A stretch of DNA of 64,000 nt, from positions 17,596,693 to 17,660,692 of the forward strand of contig NC_051088.1 in NCBI RefSeq assembly GCF_901709675.1. The letters are read 5' to 3'. The position numbers and the translations under genes are program-made. Each line of letters opens with the position of its first letter. Within the stretch, counting starts at the first letter, position 1. This stretch comes from Syngnathus acus. Lineage: Eukaryota > Chordata > Actinopteri > Syngnathiformes > Syngnathidae. The notes below the pieces were generated by a model that worked only from the letters and a program-made list of their open reading frames with translations, had not been told where the DNA came from and made no database searches. Below, piece by piece: positions 13,101 through 23,400 of the stretch.

Positions 13101-16100
13101 GCTGTATACTTTCTAAATATTTTCCAGATACTTGCATGAACAAGAGCCCACATAGAAGCGGATATTGGGAGAGTTTGCAGAGGGAAGGCTGCTGTCCAAA
13201 CATGCATGAATTCAAAGGGCAATTGTGCTTTGAAGTCAGTGGGAAAAAAAAGAAGCCTTATCTCACCTTTCGCTTTCATTCTGCATCACTATTTAAAAAA
13301 ATGATACCGTAAGGCTTAGGATAATTGAATAAAGCTTGCTCAAATAGTGCTGCTTATTAATTTGTGCGTGGAAATGACCCCACTTTCACATCTTGTGGAC
13401 AATCTCGATATTTTGACTCCTCTGGCCCAGCGCCGAAAATAAGGTTGTTGAAGAGATGGCTTGTTGCTGAAGCAAATGCACCCAGTGGCACACACACTAC
13501 TGCCTTTCACGGACTTTCATTCCAGGGTCCGCATACGATGGACCACTTCAGATTTTTCAGGTATTGCAACTTTACTTGAGAGTGATGCCTTGAGAAAAAA
13601 TTTCAATTCATTCTGCGACATCACTTGTAATGCAAATCATCATTTTCTGCTGAAATGATTGCAAATGTCATTCATCTCTTCCAGCCTCTCAAAAGAATGA
13701 AAGATTTTTGTAGTCTGTCTGAATATGGAAAATGGCACTCTCGAAGATGTGTTATATAAAAACCTAGCGCATATACTACATGATTAAAAAGAATTAACTC
13801 CCTCATAGAATATAAAGCATTTTTGCCATATTATTTGTCATACCCCAGGCAGATTGATGCAGTGTAATAGCGCCCTCCTCTGGATACAGACAGTAGCTGA
13901 AGTGTGCGCAGCTAAGAAGACTCTTGTTTGCATGATAGTCTATCATTTGAAAGGTACTGCATGACGCGGATACTCTAAACTTTACATAATCTGAATTATT
14001 TTCCATTTATGAGGCCCTAGCATTTCAGTATCAGTCTTACAAACAGAATGTTAACAGTTTCCAGTTTTGTACATTATGATTTAATGCCTCAGTTCAAATC
14101 AATGTACTGCTCCTTCTGCTGTGCCCTCCAATGGCCACTGGGGGCAGTATAATGCACTAGACCAGTGGTTCCCAAAGTGGGCGGTACCGCCCCCCTGGGG
14201 GCGGTGGAAAGATCTGGGGGGGCGGTGAGGAAGAAAGGGGCGGTAGGGGGGCGGCAGTCGATTTGTACACAACACGCCGCTCTGGCCCAGTCAGATCCGA
14301 CAGCATAGACTACAAAAGCAAAAGCTCAGGTTTGTAATTTCAAGCTTGTAATGTTCCGAATTTTATCTTATAATAAAAACCGCATTCAGGCGGTCAACAT
14401 CATCTTGAGTTCAAGTCAACATGAAATTGGGGACTCGCCAGAACGCGCCGTGTTGTGTTGTGTTGAGCTGGTTAGGGCAGTGGTCCCCAACCACCGGGCC
14501 GCGGACCGGTACCGGTCCGTGGGTCACTTGGTACCGGGCCGCCAAGCTGCACAGAATTTTTTTTTTTATCGACGATCAATTAATTCAGGTCAAGACACTC
14601 GTCCCGGTCACGTGACGTTTCCCCAGTCGAGCCCGCAAAGCTAATATGTGGCGACAGGCTAACTAACCAGGCAGTGAAGCATTCAAAACTGCTTCAACAC
14701 ATGGAGACCAAGCATCCTGCAATAAAAGACAAACCTTAAATCACTTCGGGTGTCATTGTCTCCGATTACGTCTAGATGGGACCGGCTCGTTTCTGAGAAA
14801 CAAACTCAGTGCTCCCACTAATTCAACGTAATGGTAATGATATTATAAATGCATTATTTATTTATTTATTTATTTATATAAATGTATTATTTATTTCTAT
14901 AAATGCCTGGGGGGGGGGGGGGCGCTAGGAATTCACTGGGGACCCAAAGGGGGCGCCAGCCTGCAAAAGTTTGGGAACCACTGCACTAGACCCAAATATC
15001 ATTCTTCGCAGAGGACAAAGAACATCTTCCTGAGAGTTTTGTGCTATTTTTGCCTACATGTGTTGCTCCACCTGTTGCTTAAAGGGTTAGAACGCCAGGC
15101 TGGTTGTTTTTATCTCCAACCTGTCAATGTTTTTTTGTAATATGCGTTGGAATTAAGCCGGCAAAGGCAGACTTACGTATTTGTTTGAAAAAGTCCTGTA
15201 AGCAAGTATTAATCTTGACGTCATTCATCTACTGAGTGAATATTGCATTGGGTTTGCCGTGTGACGACACAAGACACACTAACACGCATGTTAATAAGTG
15301 TCACATCAAACAAGTACCTACGGGCTGTAAACAGAACTACTCAATGGGCGACGGTACAAAGGCGGTTAATGAGAAAGAATACATTTCGAAGCAGGGTGAC
15401 TCATTCAAAAAGAATCAAAGAGAAGCTACACTTTGGCTCTAATAATCTGTTTGCAGCAGTCCTCCTTTTCTGAGGAAAATATGAATAATTCAACAGAGAG
15501 GGAGACTATGAATAACAGTTAAGCCTATACAAGAGGAAAGGTTTCACTGTGAGATATTATCACTGTAACAAGCCAACAGAACAAAAGCAAAGACATTTTT
15601 TGTGGTTTAGCAAATCCGCCTCACAGTATATATATTTTTTGAGGCCATTAAAGTACAGAATGAGTCTAAAAAACAAACACTGTAATCTTTACAAAATCAA
15701 TGATGTGAGAATAAAGTCATTTTTACAAGATTATGATGAGGGCTGTAACTATTATTTTTTCATTTACATAGGTAGACTATTATTGTTTTAATAATTAATT
15801 AATGTGCTGATTGTTTTTTTTATTAATAAAAAAAAAACATAATCCTCTTATTCAAAAATGGCACATTATTTAAAATTGACATTGTAGAAAAAACATAAAA
15901 AGCTTATGATTCAGCCACTGGTTTCGGTCTTAAAAATCCCCCAAAAAGTCAGCTAAAATGTTGACAATTCTTTTCCAAGCTAAAATCAAGTAATTGCAAA
16001 CGTATTTATGCCATATTTAAGATTTTATAAGGCTATTCTTATTCTTTATTCTTGAAAAAATATGAATGAATCTTCCTAAAACATGGACTTTTCCTGAAAT

Positions 16101-16539
16101 AATACACTTTCTGTTCTATTTTTTTTTTTAAATGTCAGATTTAATGTCCTACATTTGTTATATATAAGAGCTTTATTTGACCCAAAGCAGGTTTAGTATT
16201 CTTGTTTCATGTATTTATGTTTATGCTGATCGCCAAATGACGGTATGCACTATTTTAAACAACATAACAAGAATTTATTGTAAAATATGTTGTGGACCCC
16301 AAGGGGCAGTTTTAAAACCACTGACCTTACTTATTATTTCACAAGGTGTGCTCTCCATGACCCCCTGTCTGTGTTCAAGCTCTCACCATCATGAATCTCT
16401 TGTACTGCGAACCGGACATGGTTAGTAAGGTCAAAACGGCCTTTCTCATCACAACGGACGTCAAAGTGGAGCATGAGGTTAAAAGAGTGCAGCGAATTAC
16501 AGCACCACATCCTCGTAGCATCTAAGCCGAAGGGGTTGG
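4158..16539 (-). CDS. Unidentified gene, three phase-compatible candidate exons (partial)
   Basis: Three minus-strand segments have good splice signals and join without a frame break. Candidate exon C is 16387-16539 (153 nt), with acceptor ACCAAACATGCAG and donor GATG|GTGAGAGC; it encodes a stretch with FNLMLHFDVRCDEKGRFDL and TNHVRFAVQEIHD. Candidate exon A is 11232-11277 (46 nt), with donor GG|GTAAGAG, and encodes MPQRKRSFTFGAYG. Candidate exon B is 4158-4190 (33 nt), with acceptor TTTCATTTCCAG and donor GTGAGTT, and encodes VDRTFCKART. Phases run 1, 2, 2. The joined sequence reads HDG-MPQRKR and FGAYGG-VDRTF, which looks like a conserved motif I have seen in a vertebrate protein but cannot place. 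Upstream and downstream exons were not found. The distance between exons and their small size make this tentative; chance open frames remain possible, mostly for exon C. Confidence 0.35.
4191..11231. other. No recognisable gene; possible intron
   Basis: Nothing coding is supported here. It would be intron if the candidate minus-strand exons on either side belong together. It contains short CA-rich tracts (around 7865-7900) and AT-rich unique-looking DNA. Confidence 0.5.
11342..11377. repeat. GT microsatellite followed by poly-G
   Basis: A run of GT dinucleotides passes directly into an uninterrupted G tract. It creates long spurious open frames on both strands. Confidence 0.8.
12018..12046. 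repeat. GT microsatellite with G tail
   Basis: A run of GTGTGCGTGTGTGTG type repeats is followed by seven G residues. Confidence 0.75.
12283..12338 (-). other. Candidate coding exon, acidic peptide
   Basis: On the minus strand a clear acceptor (TTTATAACTGTAG) opens a frame encoding AEEQENIEEFMDFLDFK, which then meets a weak donor, AAG|GTGTGA. The peptide has protein-like composition and the start phase would accept candidate exon C at 16.4 kb. The end phase (0) does not fit candidate exon A at 11.2 kb, so it may be an alternative exon, belong to another transcript, or be chance. Confidence 0.25.
14478..14560. mobile_element. Second hAT-type terminus nested in the element
   Basis: CAGTGGTCCCCAACCACCGG followed by GCGGACCGGTACCGGTCCG is a typical terminal sequence of another vertebrate hAT subfamily. 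Its matching right end was not identified, so the junction may mark a nested and truncated insertion. Confidence 0.55.
14674..14739 (+). pseudogene. hAT transposase BED zinc-finger remnant
   Basis: An open segment encodes SKLLQHMETKHPAIKDKP and then stops. The pattern L..H...KH matches the histidine end of a BED-type zinc finger found at the N-terminus of hAT transposases. The rest of the transposase is missing. Confidence 0.55.
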
Positions 16540-16927
16540 CTGCATGTTTGGTAATGAAAGAGCGACGCGGCCCACTGGCCTCACATAAACCAGCCGATAA
16601 ATAATCCATGGCAAAGCTGCCATTGCATGAGTGCAACGCCGCTTGCCAACGTCCTCAGGCTGCAAATGCTTGCTTTCGTCCTTACATATTGCACAGTTCT
16701 GAAATGTGATTGCAATCAAAATGTTATTCTTCATATCATTTCCTCACAAAGTGACGAACCTAATTGAGTTGGAACATGCTCACGGTGGACTTGGCTGTTT
16801 GACACAAAAGGTCTTTAAGACATCCTGTGACATCTGATTAATGAGTGCACAACTGCCCCGCACACTGGGAGAGCCAATTAGTTACTGACTGCAGGGCCCT
16901 TCACCATCATGCGTATCTTGTCTCAAA

Positions 16928-16952
16928 ATGGATGGATGGATGGATGGATGGA
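16928..16952. repeat. ATGG tetranucleotide microsatellite
   Basis: About six copies of ATGG/GGAT stand in tandem with no interruption. Confidence 0.9.
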
Positions 16953-18302
16953 AAACATTATACACACACAGATATCAACTTGATATATTTTCCTAGCTGA
17001 TTGGAAGATTGACTGCTCGCTTACTCTTATATAGTGATTTGACGTGGTCAGGCTTGTGCTATTTTATTGAAGACATAGGCAGTCAAGGGAAGATATCATT
17101 TGTTAACCTTACCTACAAAAAACAATTGAAGAAAATTCAAGTAATGTCTGTGTGACTGTTGTTTAATGTGGATCACACAAGTCATGGAAGGAATATTTGA
17201 ATTTCAATTGCTATTGCAAAGGTAGGTCAGTGTTTGTGATAGAGATTAGGCCAGCAGTGATTTTCACAGTCATCACAACCCTCCGTGGGGAACCCGAACT
17301 ACGTGGCCTGTTTGACACCACACAGCTACACGAACAACGCACTTTATGGCTTCTTTCCCTTGCACATCATCTTGCAGGGAATACTTCCATCAGACCGGGA
17401 CTGTAAAAGTAAAGGCCCCGATACATTTAATAATACAAGAGACTGCTGGAAGGAGGGACTAAGAATTCTCCGTGATGCCAGCATAGCATCACAGGAGGCA
17501 CTCAAGTGAGACCTAAGAGAAATAAAAAGAAGGAGGTGGAAATGGATTGAAGAGATTTGGTAGGGAGTGCACAATGGGACAGGAGGGGGACGAAAGCATC
17601 TTGAAAGGGAAAGACGGAAGAATGAAGTTCTGCAGCAAGGGACAATAAGAATGGAGGAATGCTTGCCAGTGTAAAAAAAGCTGAAAATACTTGACTATTG
17701 TCTTATACATGCACACGGAAATCAGAATGAAGCTAGAATTTTTCCAAGACATTGTGTGGTTGTTTTAAACGTACTACAAGGTGTTTTTCCCTTTGCTTGG
17801 TGTTATTTCGACATTAGTCAAAATGGCAATAAACAGGTTGAAGTCTCTCTTTTGAAAAAAATATTTGAAGAGAACTAGCTAACTGCTGCTTATTGAACAA
17901 CACAAAACAACAAGCACCAGGACCGCCCATGCCAGGCACATCGGCACCAATAAACACCTATAGCAGACTGAAAAGTATGCAGCAGTGATGTAAGCGCTTG
18001 GTGGCAGAAACAGGTCACGCAACTAATTAGTTACTTCATGCGGAGAGATTTGCATTCATTATTAATATGCGCCTAAGTCATTTGTGAAAAATTACTTATC
18101 AAATAACAGCAAGATACCTCCACTGTATGACAACTTTCGCAACCGCGAATAGACTTTGCTACCAAAACCAAAAGCGAGCAGATCAACATGACATGAAGTA
18201 GAGCAGCATGCAAAGAACGTTACCTTTATCTGCTGGCTGCTTGCAGGCGGGTGGTGAAGTGAATGAGTTTGTTATGCAGAGTAGAGCGGCGATGGATGCT
18301 GC

Positions 18303-18315
18303 GTTGCTTAGCAAC
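18303..18315. promoter_or_regulatory. Candidate RFX X-box palindrome
   Basis: GTTGCTTAGCAAC is a perfect palindrome (GTTGCT-T-AGCAAC) matching the paired half-sites bound by RFX factors, which often mark promoters of ciliary genes. It sits in a locally CpG-richer patch (GCGTTGC, CCGTGCGACC). The gene it would serve is unknown. Confidence 0.35.
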
Positions 18316-19546
18316 CGTGCGACCAATGAGATACAGAAAGGAAAAGTGCGCGTCAAACCCACAAAACTCACAAGCAAAGTTAAGATCACCTCGATGTAGC
18401 TAAGAGACTCATGCAAGTCATGTAAATGGTATGCAATAATTCACCTCCATCAAAAGACAAAAATATTTCAATTATATACACTGGTAATATTGAGAAAGAG
18501 CAACAAAGGATAAGTTAAGGAGTTACTGCAAGACAAACAATTCAAAAGAGTCACATGTACTTACGATAGCAAGAAGAAGAAAATCCATAGGCACATGGAA
18601 CATACAAAAGTCACTGCTTAGCACATGAGAGAACGGAGCTGGAAAAGGAGAAGACAGATGGAAGCAAACATTTAGCACCAGTACATTGCTGAAACTGCCC
18701 TGCAATAGCTGCTGATTGGGAAAAGGTGACAGGTGTGTTGCCCACGCCCACAAATCCAAGATGGCGCTTGTGTGGAACCCAAACAACATGGGCTAACACA
18801 GGTGTGCCCCTAGTGGAACCCAGGAGCAAAACCAGATGAAACCCATACCCACTTGGTACCCAGGAAACACGCATTCACCCCGTGTTACAGCTCGTTGTTG
18901 TGAAATGCACTTTAAAAAGTTGTATTTTATTGTTTGAGATTCCCAGCATTTTCCTTGATTTATAGCCGTGCTTCTCAATTATTTTATGCCAACCCAGGAA
19001 GAAAAATATATTTCACACATCTCTTTAAAATGATGCACATTTTCATTAAATCTGCTGAGACATTTTATTGAATCGTACATTCATGAGATGCATTGCCACT
19101 GAATTCAGTCATATTCCCAGAAGATAATACAATGCAAGTAAACGTGAACACAACAGCAAACCATTTGGTGTTAATTGAGACAGTTTCGACATGGGGAAAC
19201 CCTTAAGTGTAGGGGCGTCTACAGGAATCTACTTATTTTTCTCCAGTTTGCTGTTTGGAGTTGCATTACACTACGACACACAACTACTAAATGTCATGAT
19301 TAAGAGACAGTAGGACTTTGTTGTGAACAAAACAAACTGGTTTGACCACAAAACCATACTGACATGATTGCCCATTGCCATTGATCGTCAATAAAATTCA
19401 TCTACCACAAAGAACTATTAAGGCCACACTGAAAAGAAAAATATGTACGTATGAGAAAAACATTGCATGACATAGTAGAGGGGAAAAATGTAACATCACC
19501 CAGGACAACCTTTAGCAGTGTAATGATAAAGTTAATATCCATGGAC

Positions 19547-19559
19547 TTTATTCTTTATT
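19547..19559 (-). terminator. Candidate polyadenylation signals of the NT5DC2-like gene
   Basis: Two AATAAA hexamers on the minus strand (TTTATT at 19547-19552 and 19554-19559) lie about 0.9 kb past the NT5DC2-like stop codon. They are the nearest clear canonical signals I saw, but AT-rich DNA gives such matches by chance. Confidence 0.3.
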
Positions 19560-19674
19560 ATGACATTTTACCTCAAAAATATTTTTCTTAAAAAAAAAAA
19601 AAAATTATGAAAAACATCCACTTTTTTCCTAAAAAAAAAAACGACTTTTGTAATATTACAATTTTACTCTTTTA

Positions 19675-19700
19675 CAGTGGTGCCTTGAGATACAAGTTTA
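19675..19700. mobile_element. Terminal piece of a mariner-like MITE
   Basis: TA followed by CAGTGGTGCCTTGAGATACA matches the left end of the element at 59358-59721. Only this end is visible here. It would lie beyond the 3' end or in the 3' UTR of the NT5DC2-like gene. Confidence 0.5.
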
Positions 19701-20443
19701 ATTCATTCAGCGGTGCTAATGGACGTCCAACGCTGCGTGTTCGTTTCGCTTCGGGGGGGGGGGGGGTCTAATGGGGGGGGCGGGGGATGTTTATGCGCTG
19801 GATAGATTTCTTGTGCGCTGAGAACGTGCGGGCAGTGCGCGATTGCGCACGCGCGCAGCTTAGAGGGAACATTGGTTCCAGCCCCACCTAAAAACATGAA
19901 CATTCATTGAGTGTTTGCTGGCGCCGTATAGCAGAGGAGGTCTGGAACCAACTATTATTTTAATTTATATTTGCTAGTATATCAAGACAAAAAAACCAAA
20001 AAATCGGCCAAGTGACAAGAAGTAACTCTTTCAGGTCAAGGCACTTGCACCAAAAAGCAACACCGCATTCATTTTTTTTTCTTTAAAGTGTGGTCATAAT
20101 ACACTTTGGAATTCCCCCATGTGGTTTCCTCCATGCAAAAACTACAAAAAAAGAAAACAGTAAACACCAAGTTGAGGTGAAAAAGTCGACTGCAACCGCA
20201 CTATTTATGCATACAGTGGGTCATTGCCACAACTAAATAAAAAACAAAAGCTAATTGTGCGTGTTTAGGTTTTTTTTTTTTGCTGAGTTGAAGCAACCCA
20301 AGCAGCTTACTTTCTTCAGGCTGTTTTTAATCTACTTCTTTGGCTAAACTGGTCACTATGTATAATTTTATGCCACCTTTCTGCACCCAAACATACGGGT
20401 GTCGAAAAAGGCAACGAACGGCGTGTCCTAAAAACGTACTCGC

Positions 20444-23400
20444 TCATCGAATTTGAGCCATTTCCTCCAGAAAAGGTGTTTTCATGCAGCCGGTGCACAG
20501 CTGGTCCATCCACAGCGGCGCCTCATGCTGCAGAGGAGTACGGCGTGGGTAAAAGGTTTGTGAGAGGTCGTAGTTGAGAAGACAGCTGAGGGAGGCCATG
20601 TAGAGGTCGGAGAAGCGAGACAGGCGGCGGGAGAAATACGTGGGGTTGTGGCACGTTCGGAAGATGCTGCCGAACTGAGGGTTGAAAAAGTTCTTCGTCA
20701 TCAGCCTGGTAAAAAAAAAAAAAGCTCAAGGTTAAGCAAGTGGGGTGCAAAAAGACGATTTGAGATACAAGTGATTTGAGTTACAAGTATGGTCAATTAA
20801 ACTGATAAGTCAAGGCACACAACTGGTTTCCCATAAAAGTTATGCAAGCTATTCAATATCCACATCAACACGGATTCAGTTCAACCAGTCCACAAGTGAA
20901 CATGAAATTCTTGATCCTTTGTGTATACTATAAAGCAAAGAATGTGAGAGTCAAAGAGTGAATTTTCTAGTGACAGAAGTGAATGAGTTGCTTGAGGGCG
21001 TACAAGTGATGTCACTCACCTGAGTTCTTCTCGCTCCTTCTGCCACTCGTCAAGCACTTGTTTGGATCCTGGGTCACGGTGCGTCTGGGGAATCAGGAAA
21101 GCATAAAATAAGATAGCTGAGCACATCTTTCCGAGGACTCGGTGTGAAAGTCTCACCTGTAATCGTTCCATCAGGCCGGTGAGGGCTTGGAGCCAAGTGA
21201 GGTTGACAGCGTAGCGCTCTGTGCTCACAACTTTGGTTTCATTCTCCAGTTCCGGTACGATGGCTCCAGTGCGCCAGCCGTGTCGTAGCGTCAGGTCCTG
21301 TCGAGAAGAAAATTTACTTTCTCACAGTGGAATGGATCATCACACTACATCAGTCCAAGTTGGAACAAAATAAAACTTGAATGCGAAACAATGGCAACCA
21401 AAACTTTCTCCACAGCTACCAAATTGTGCAGCAAGCACTGACCACAAGGAATGCTATTTTTCCAGTATATAGACATTGTTTTGGGACAGCATTTTTTGAT
21501 GCATTATTTTTCTGACATTTTTCTAATGTAAAAGCTGTGGCTTGACAAATAGTGACTGAACATACACTTACTGATGTTGGCAATTAAGATGCTAATCGCG
21601 AACATGGCAACAACAGCATGAACCTATCTCAAGATGCCCATCAAGCTTTGACACTCACTGCCAAGTCGCTGTAAAGATGGTCTCCAAAGTAAAGAACCTT
21701 CGATCCTCGCCAACCCGTCAACCTGAGAAAGTCAAACAGGTTTCCCTGGGAGACGAGAAAAACACGTCAGTGGGTCTGTGATGGATGCAGAAACGGCACA
21801 TTGATGCTCTCCGTCCGGTTAATGAAAATCACCCAGAATGCACTAACCTGTTTATAAATGTGGCCTTTGTCTAACCTGCTGATTTTCTCCCAACGAAGGT
21901 CCCCGTTTCCATCGAGACGCCGGAAGGGTCTGCAATGCACACTTTGAACATTAACACTGCCCTCCAATACATGAAAATAGAAATTACAGTAATATGTTCT
22001 CTCGTCTTTAACACTGTATTCTTATTAAGAAATAGAAATTAAGCTCTTTAATACTTGATAAAGAGAAGTTAAGTGCCATTATATCAAACAATTTAAAAGT
22101 GTTTTGATTTGAATCATGTTTCAGTAGGCTGTTTAATTGTTTTTATTGGGAGTTGAAAGCGCTTATTCTCTTTTTCTAATTATTTCCTGATTTTAAGGAT
22201 TTTTTTTTTTTTTTAAATATCATGTATGACCTGAATGGTTTGCATAGAGGCAGAGGCGAGCACACCTGATTTTCAAAATAAAATATCTTTCAGACTCTGA
22301 TATGCTTTGTTCAATTTGTCTGTGCGACCTACTTGACGCAATCGGTGAAGAAGTGAGGTTTGTCCGCCTGCACGATGATGACGTCGAAGAAGTCTCTCCA
22401 CTCTTTGCCCACCATGTGCGTCATGCCTTTGTCCCTAAACACCAAAGCGTCACTTAAACACTTGCGAGTCCAAAACCGTGACAACACTTACACAAAACTG
22501 AAGGGACTGTTGGTCATGAGGAAAAGCTTTTTTCCATGGCTGACGAGTCGGTGCAAAACGGCATCCGTTTCTTCTCCTCTCATAATGAACTTTTCTAGAA
22601 ACAAAGAAAACAACTCTCAGACAAATGCTGCGTTGTGCTGACTTGAAAATCTTACCAAGGTCTTGCTCGATCCACTTGTACATGAAGCCTTTCAAGTGGA
22701 CCATGCCAATGGCTTCCTGGAAGTGGCAAAAAGGAAAATGTTCTTTAGGTGAAATGAGTTTTGAAAAACCTGCTTACACTTGGACCTGCTAAACACCTTT
22801 CAAATCTTTTTCATCTGTAACAAACCCAGCACATAAAGATAACAAACCAGGCATTGAACAGTTTTGCTTGTGGTGTGGTGTGCTCCGCTTATCTCAACAC
22901 AGACCACACCACTAAAATTCTTGCTTTGGAAAATACTTTCTTCTGTCTGGGAAACTCACATTTATTAAAAAACAAAATAAAATACATCAGGTAGGATCTA
23001 TGTTGTTTTGTTTACCCCCGTTTCCTTGTTTGTCAGTCAAGGCACTTGTTTGATTGCCTACATTCCATTCAGGTCACAGTTCAGAGTCAAATGGAAATGT
23101 CGGCATTTCCCACACATATATAAAACAATTTTGGTTGTAAAAACTGACCACATTTCATATTCAAGGTTAGCGACCAGTCCTGTTTCGGGAAAAAAAAACC
23201 AGGCTTTTTAATACAACTCAGATTTAAGAATAATCTGATAAGAAAAAGACAGTCAGGTCTTTGACGTCTTTGCTCGAGAAGGGCCAAAAACAGCCCGATT
23301 TTCTTGCTGTGCATACCAGGCCTTAAATGTTTTTCTCTCTGAAAGGGAAAGCCTAGTCAGTCAAGGACAAGAGTTATTGTTTTTTTTTTCTCTGCAGATT

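Larger units (their letters stand above)
14163..14983. mobile_element. hAT-family non-autonomous DNA transposon, complete
   Basis: Terminal inverted repeats CAGTGGTTCCCAAAGTGGG on the left and GTTTGGGAACCACTG on the right bound an 821-bp element. It is flanked by perfect 8-bp direct repeats CACTAGAC (14155-14162 and 14984-14991). Eight-base duplications are the hallmark of hAT insertion. The interior has G-rich ends, a second hAT-type end at 14478, a transposase zinc-finger remnant at 14674-14739 and an ATTT tract, so it is a composite or derived from a larger autonomous element. Confidence 0.9.
11278..16386. other. No confirmed gene; possible intron with transposons
   Basis: The stretch contains simple repeats, one acidic candidate exon (12283-12338), a hAT relic starting GCAGTGGCGGTTCTA near 12409, a poly-A tract near 12795, and the complete hAT element at 14163-14983. 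I see no other supported feature. Confidence 0.5.
16540..19546. other. No recognisable gene
   Basis: No frame with supported splice borders was found. The only notable sites are an RFX-type palindrome at 18303 and an AAGATGGCG (YY1-like) site near 18758. Either could belong to an upstream promoter of the unnamed minus-strand gene, but there is no direct evidence for that. Confidence 0.5.

Noticed and set aside
18755-18770. AAGATGGCGC as a promoter-defining YY1 site
   Set aside because: It is a single short match with no transcript start, CpG island or nearby exon to support it.
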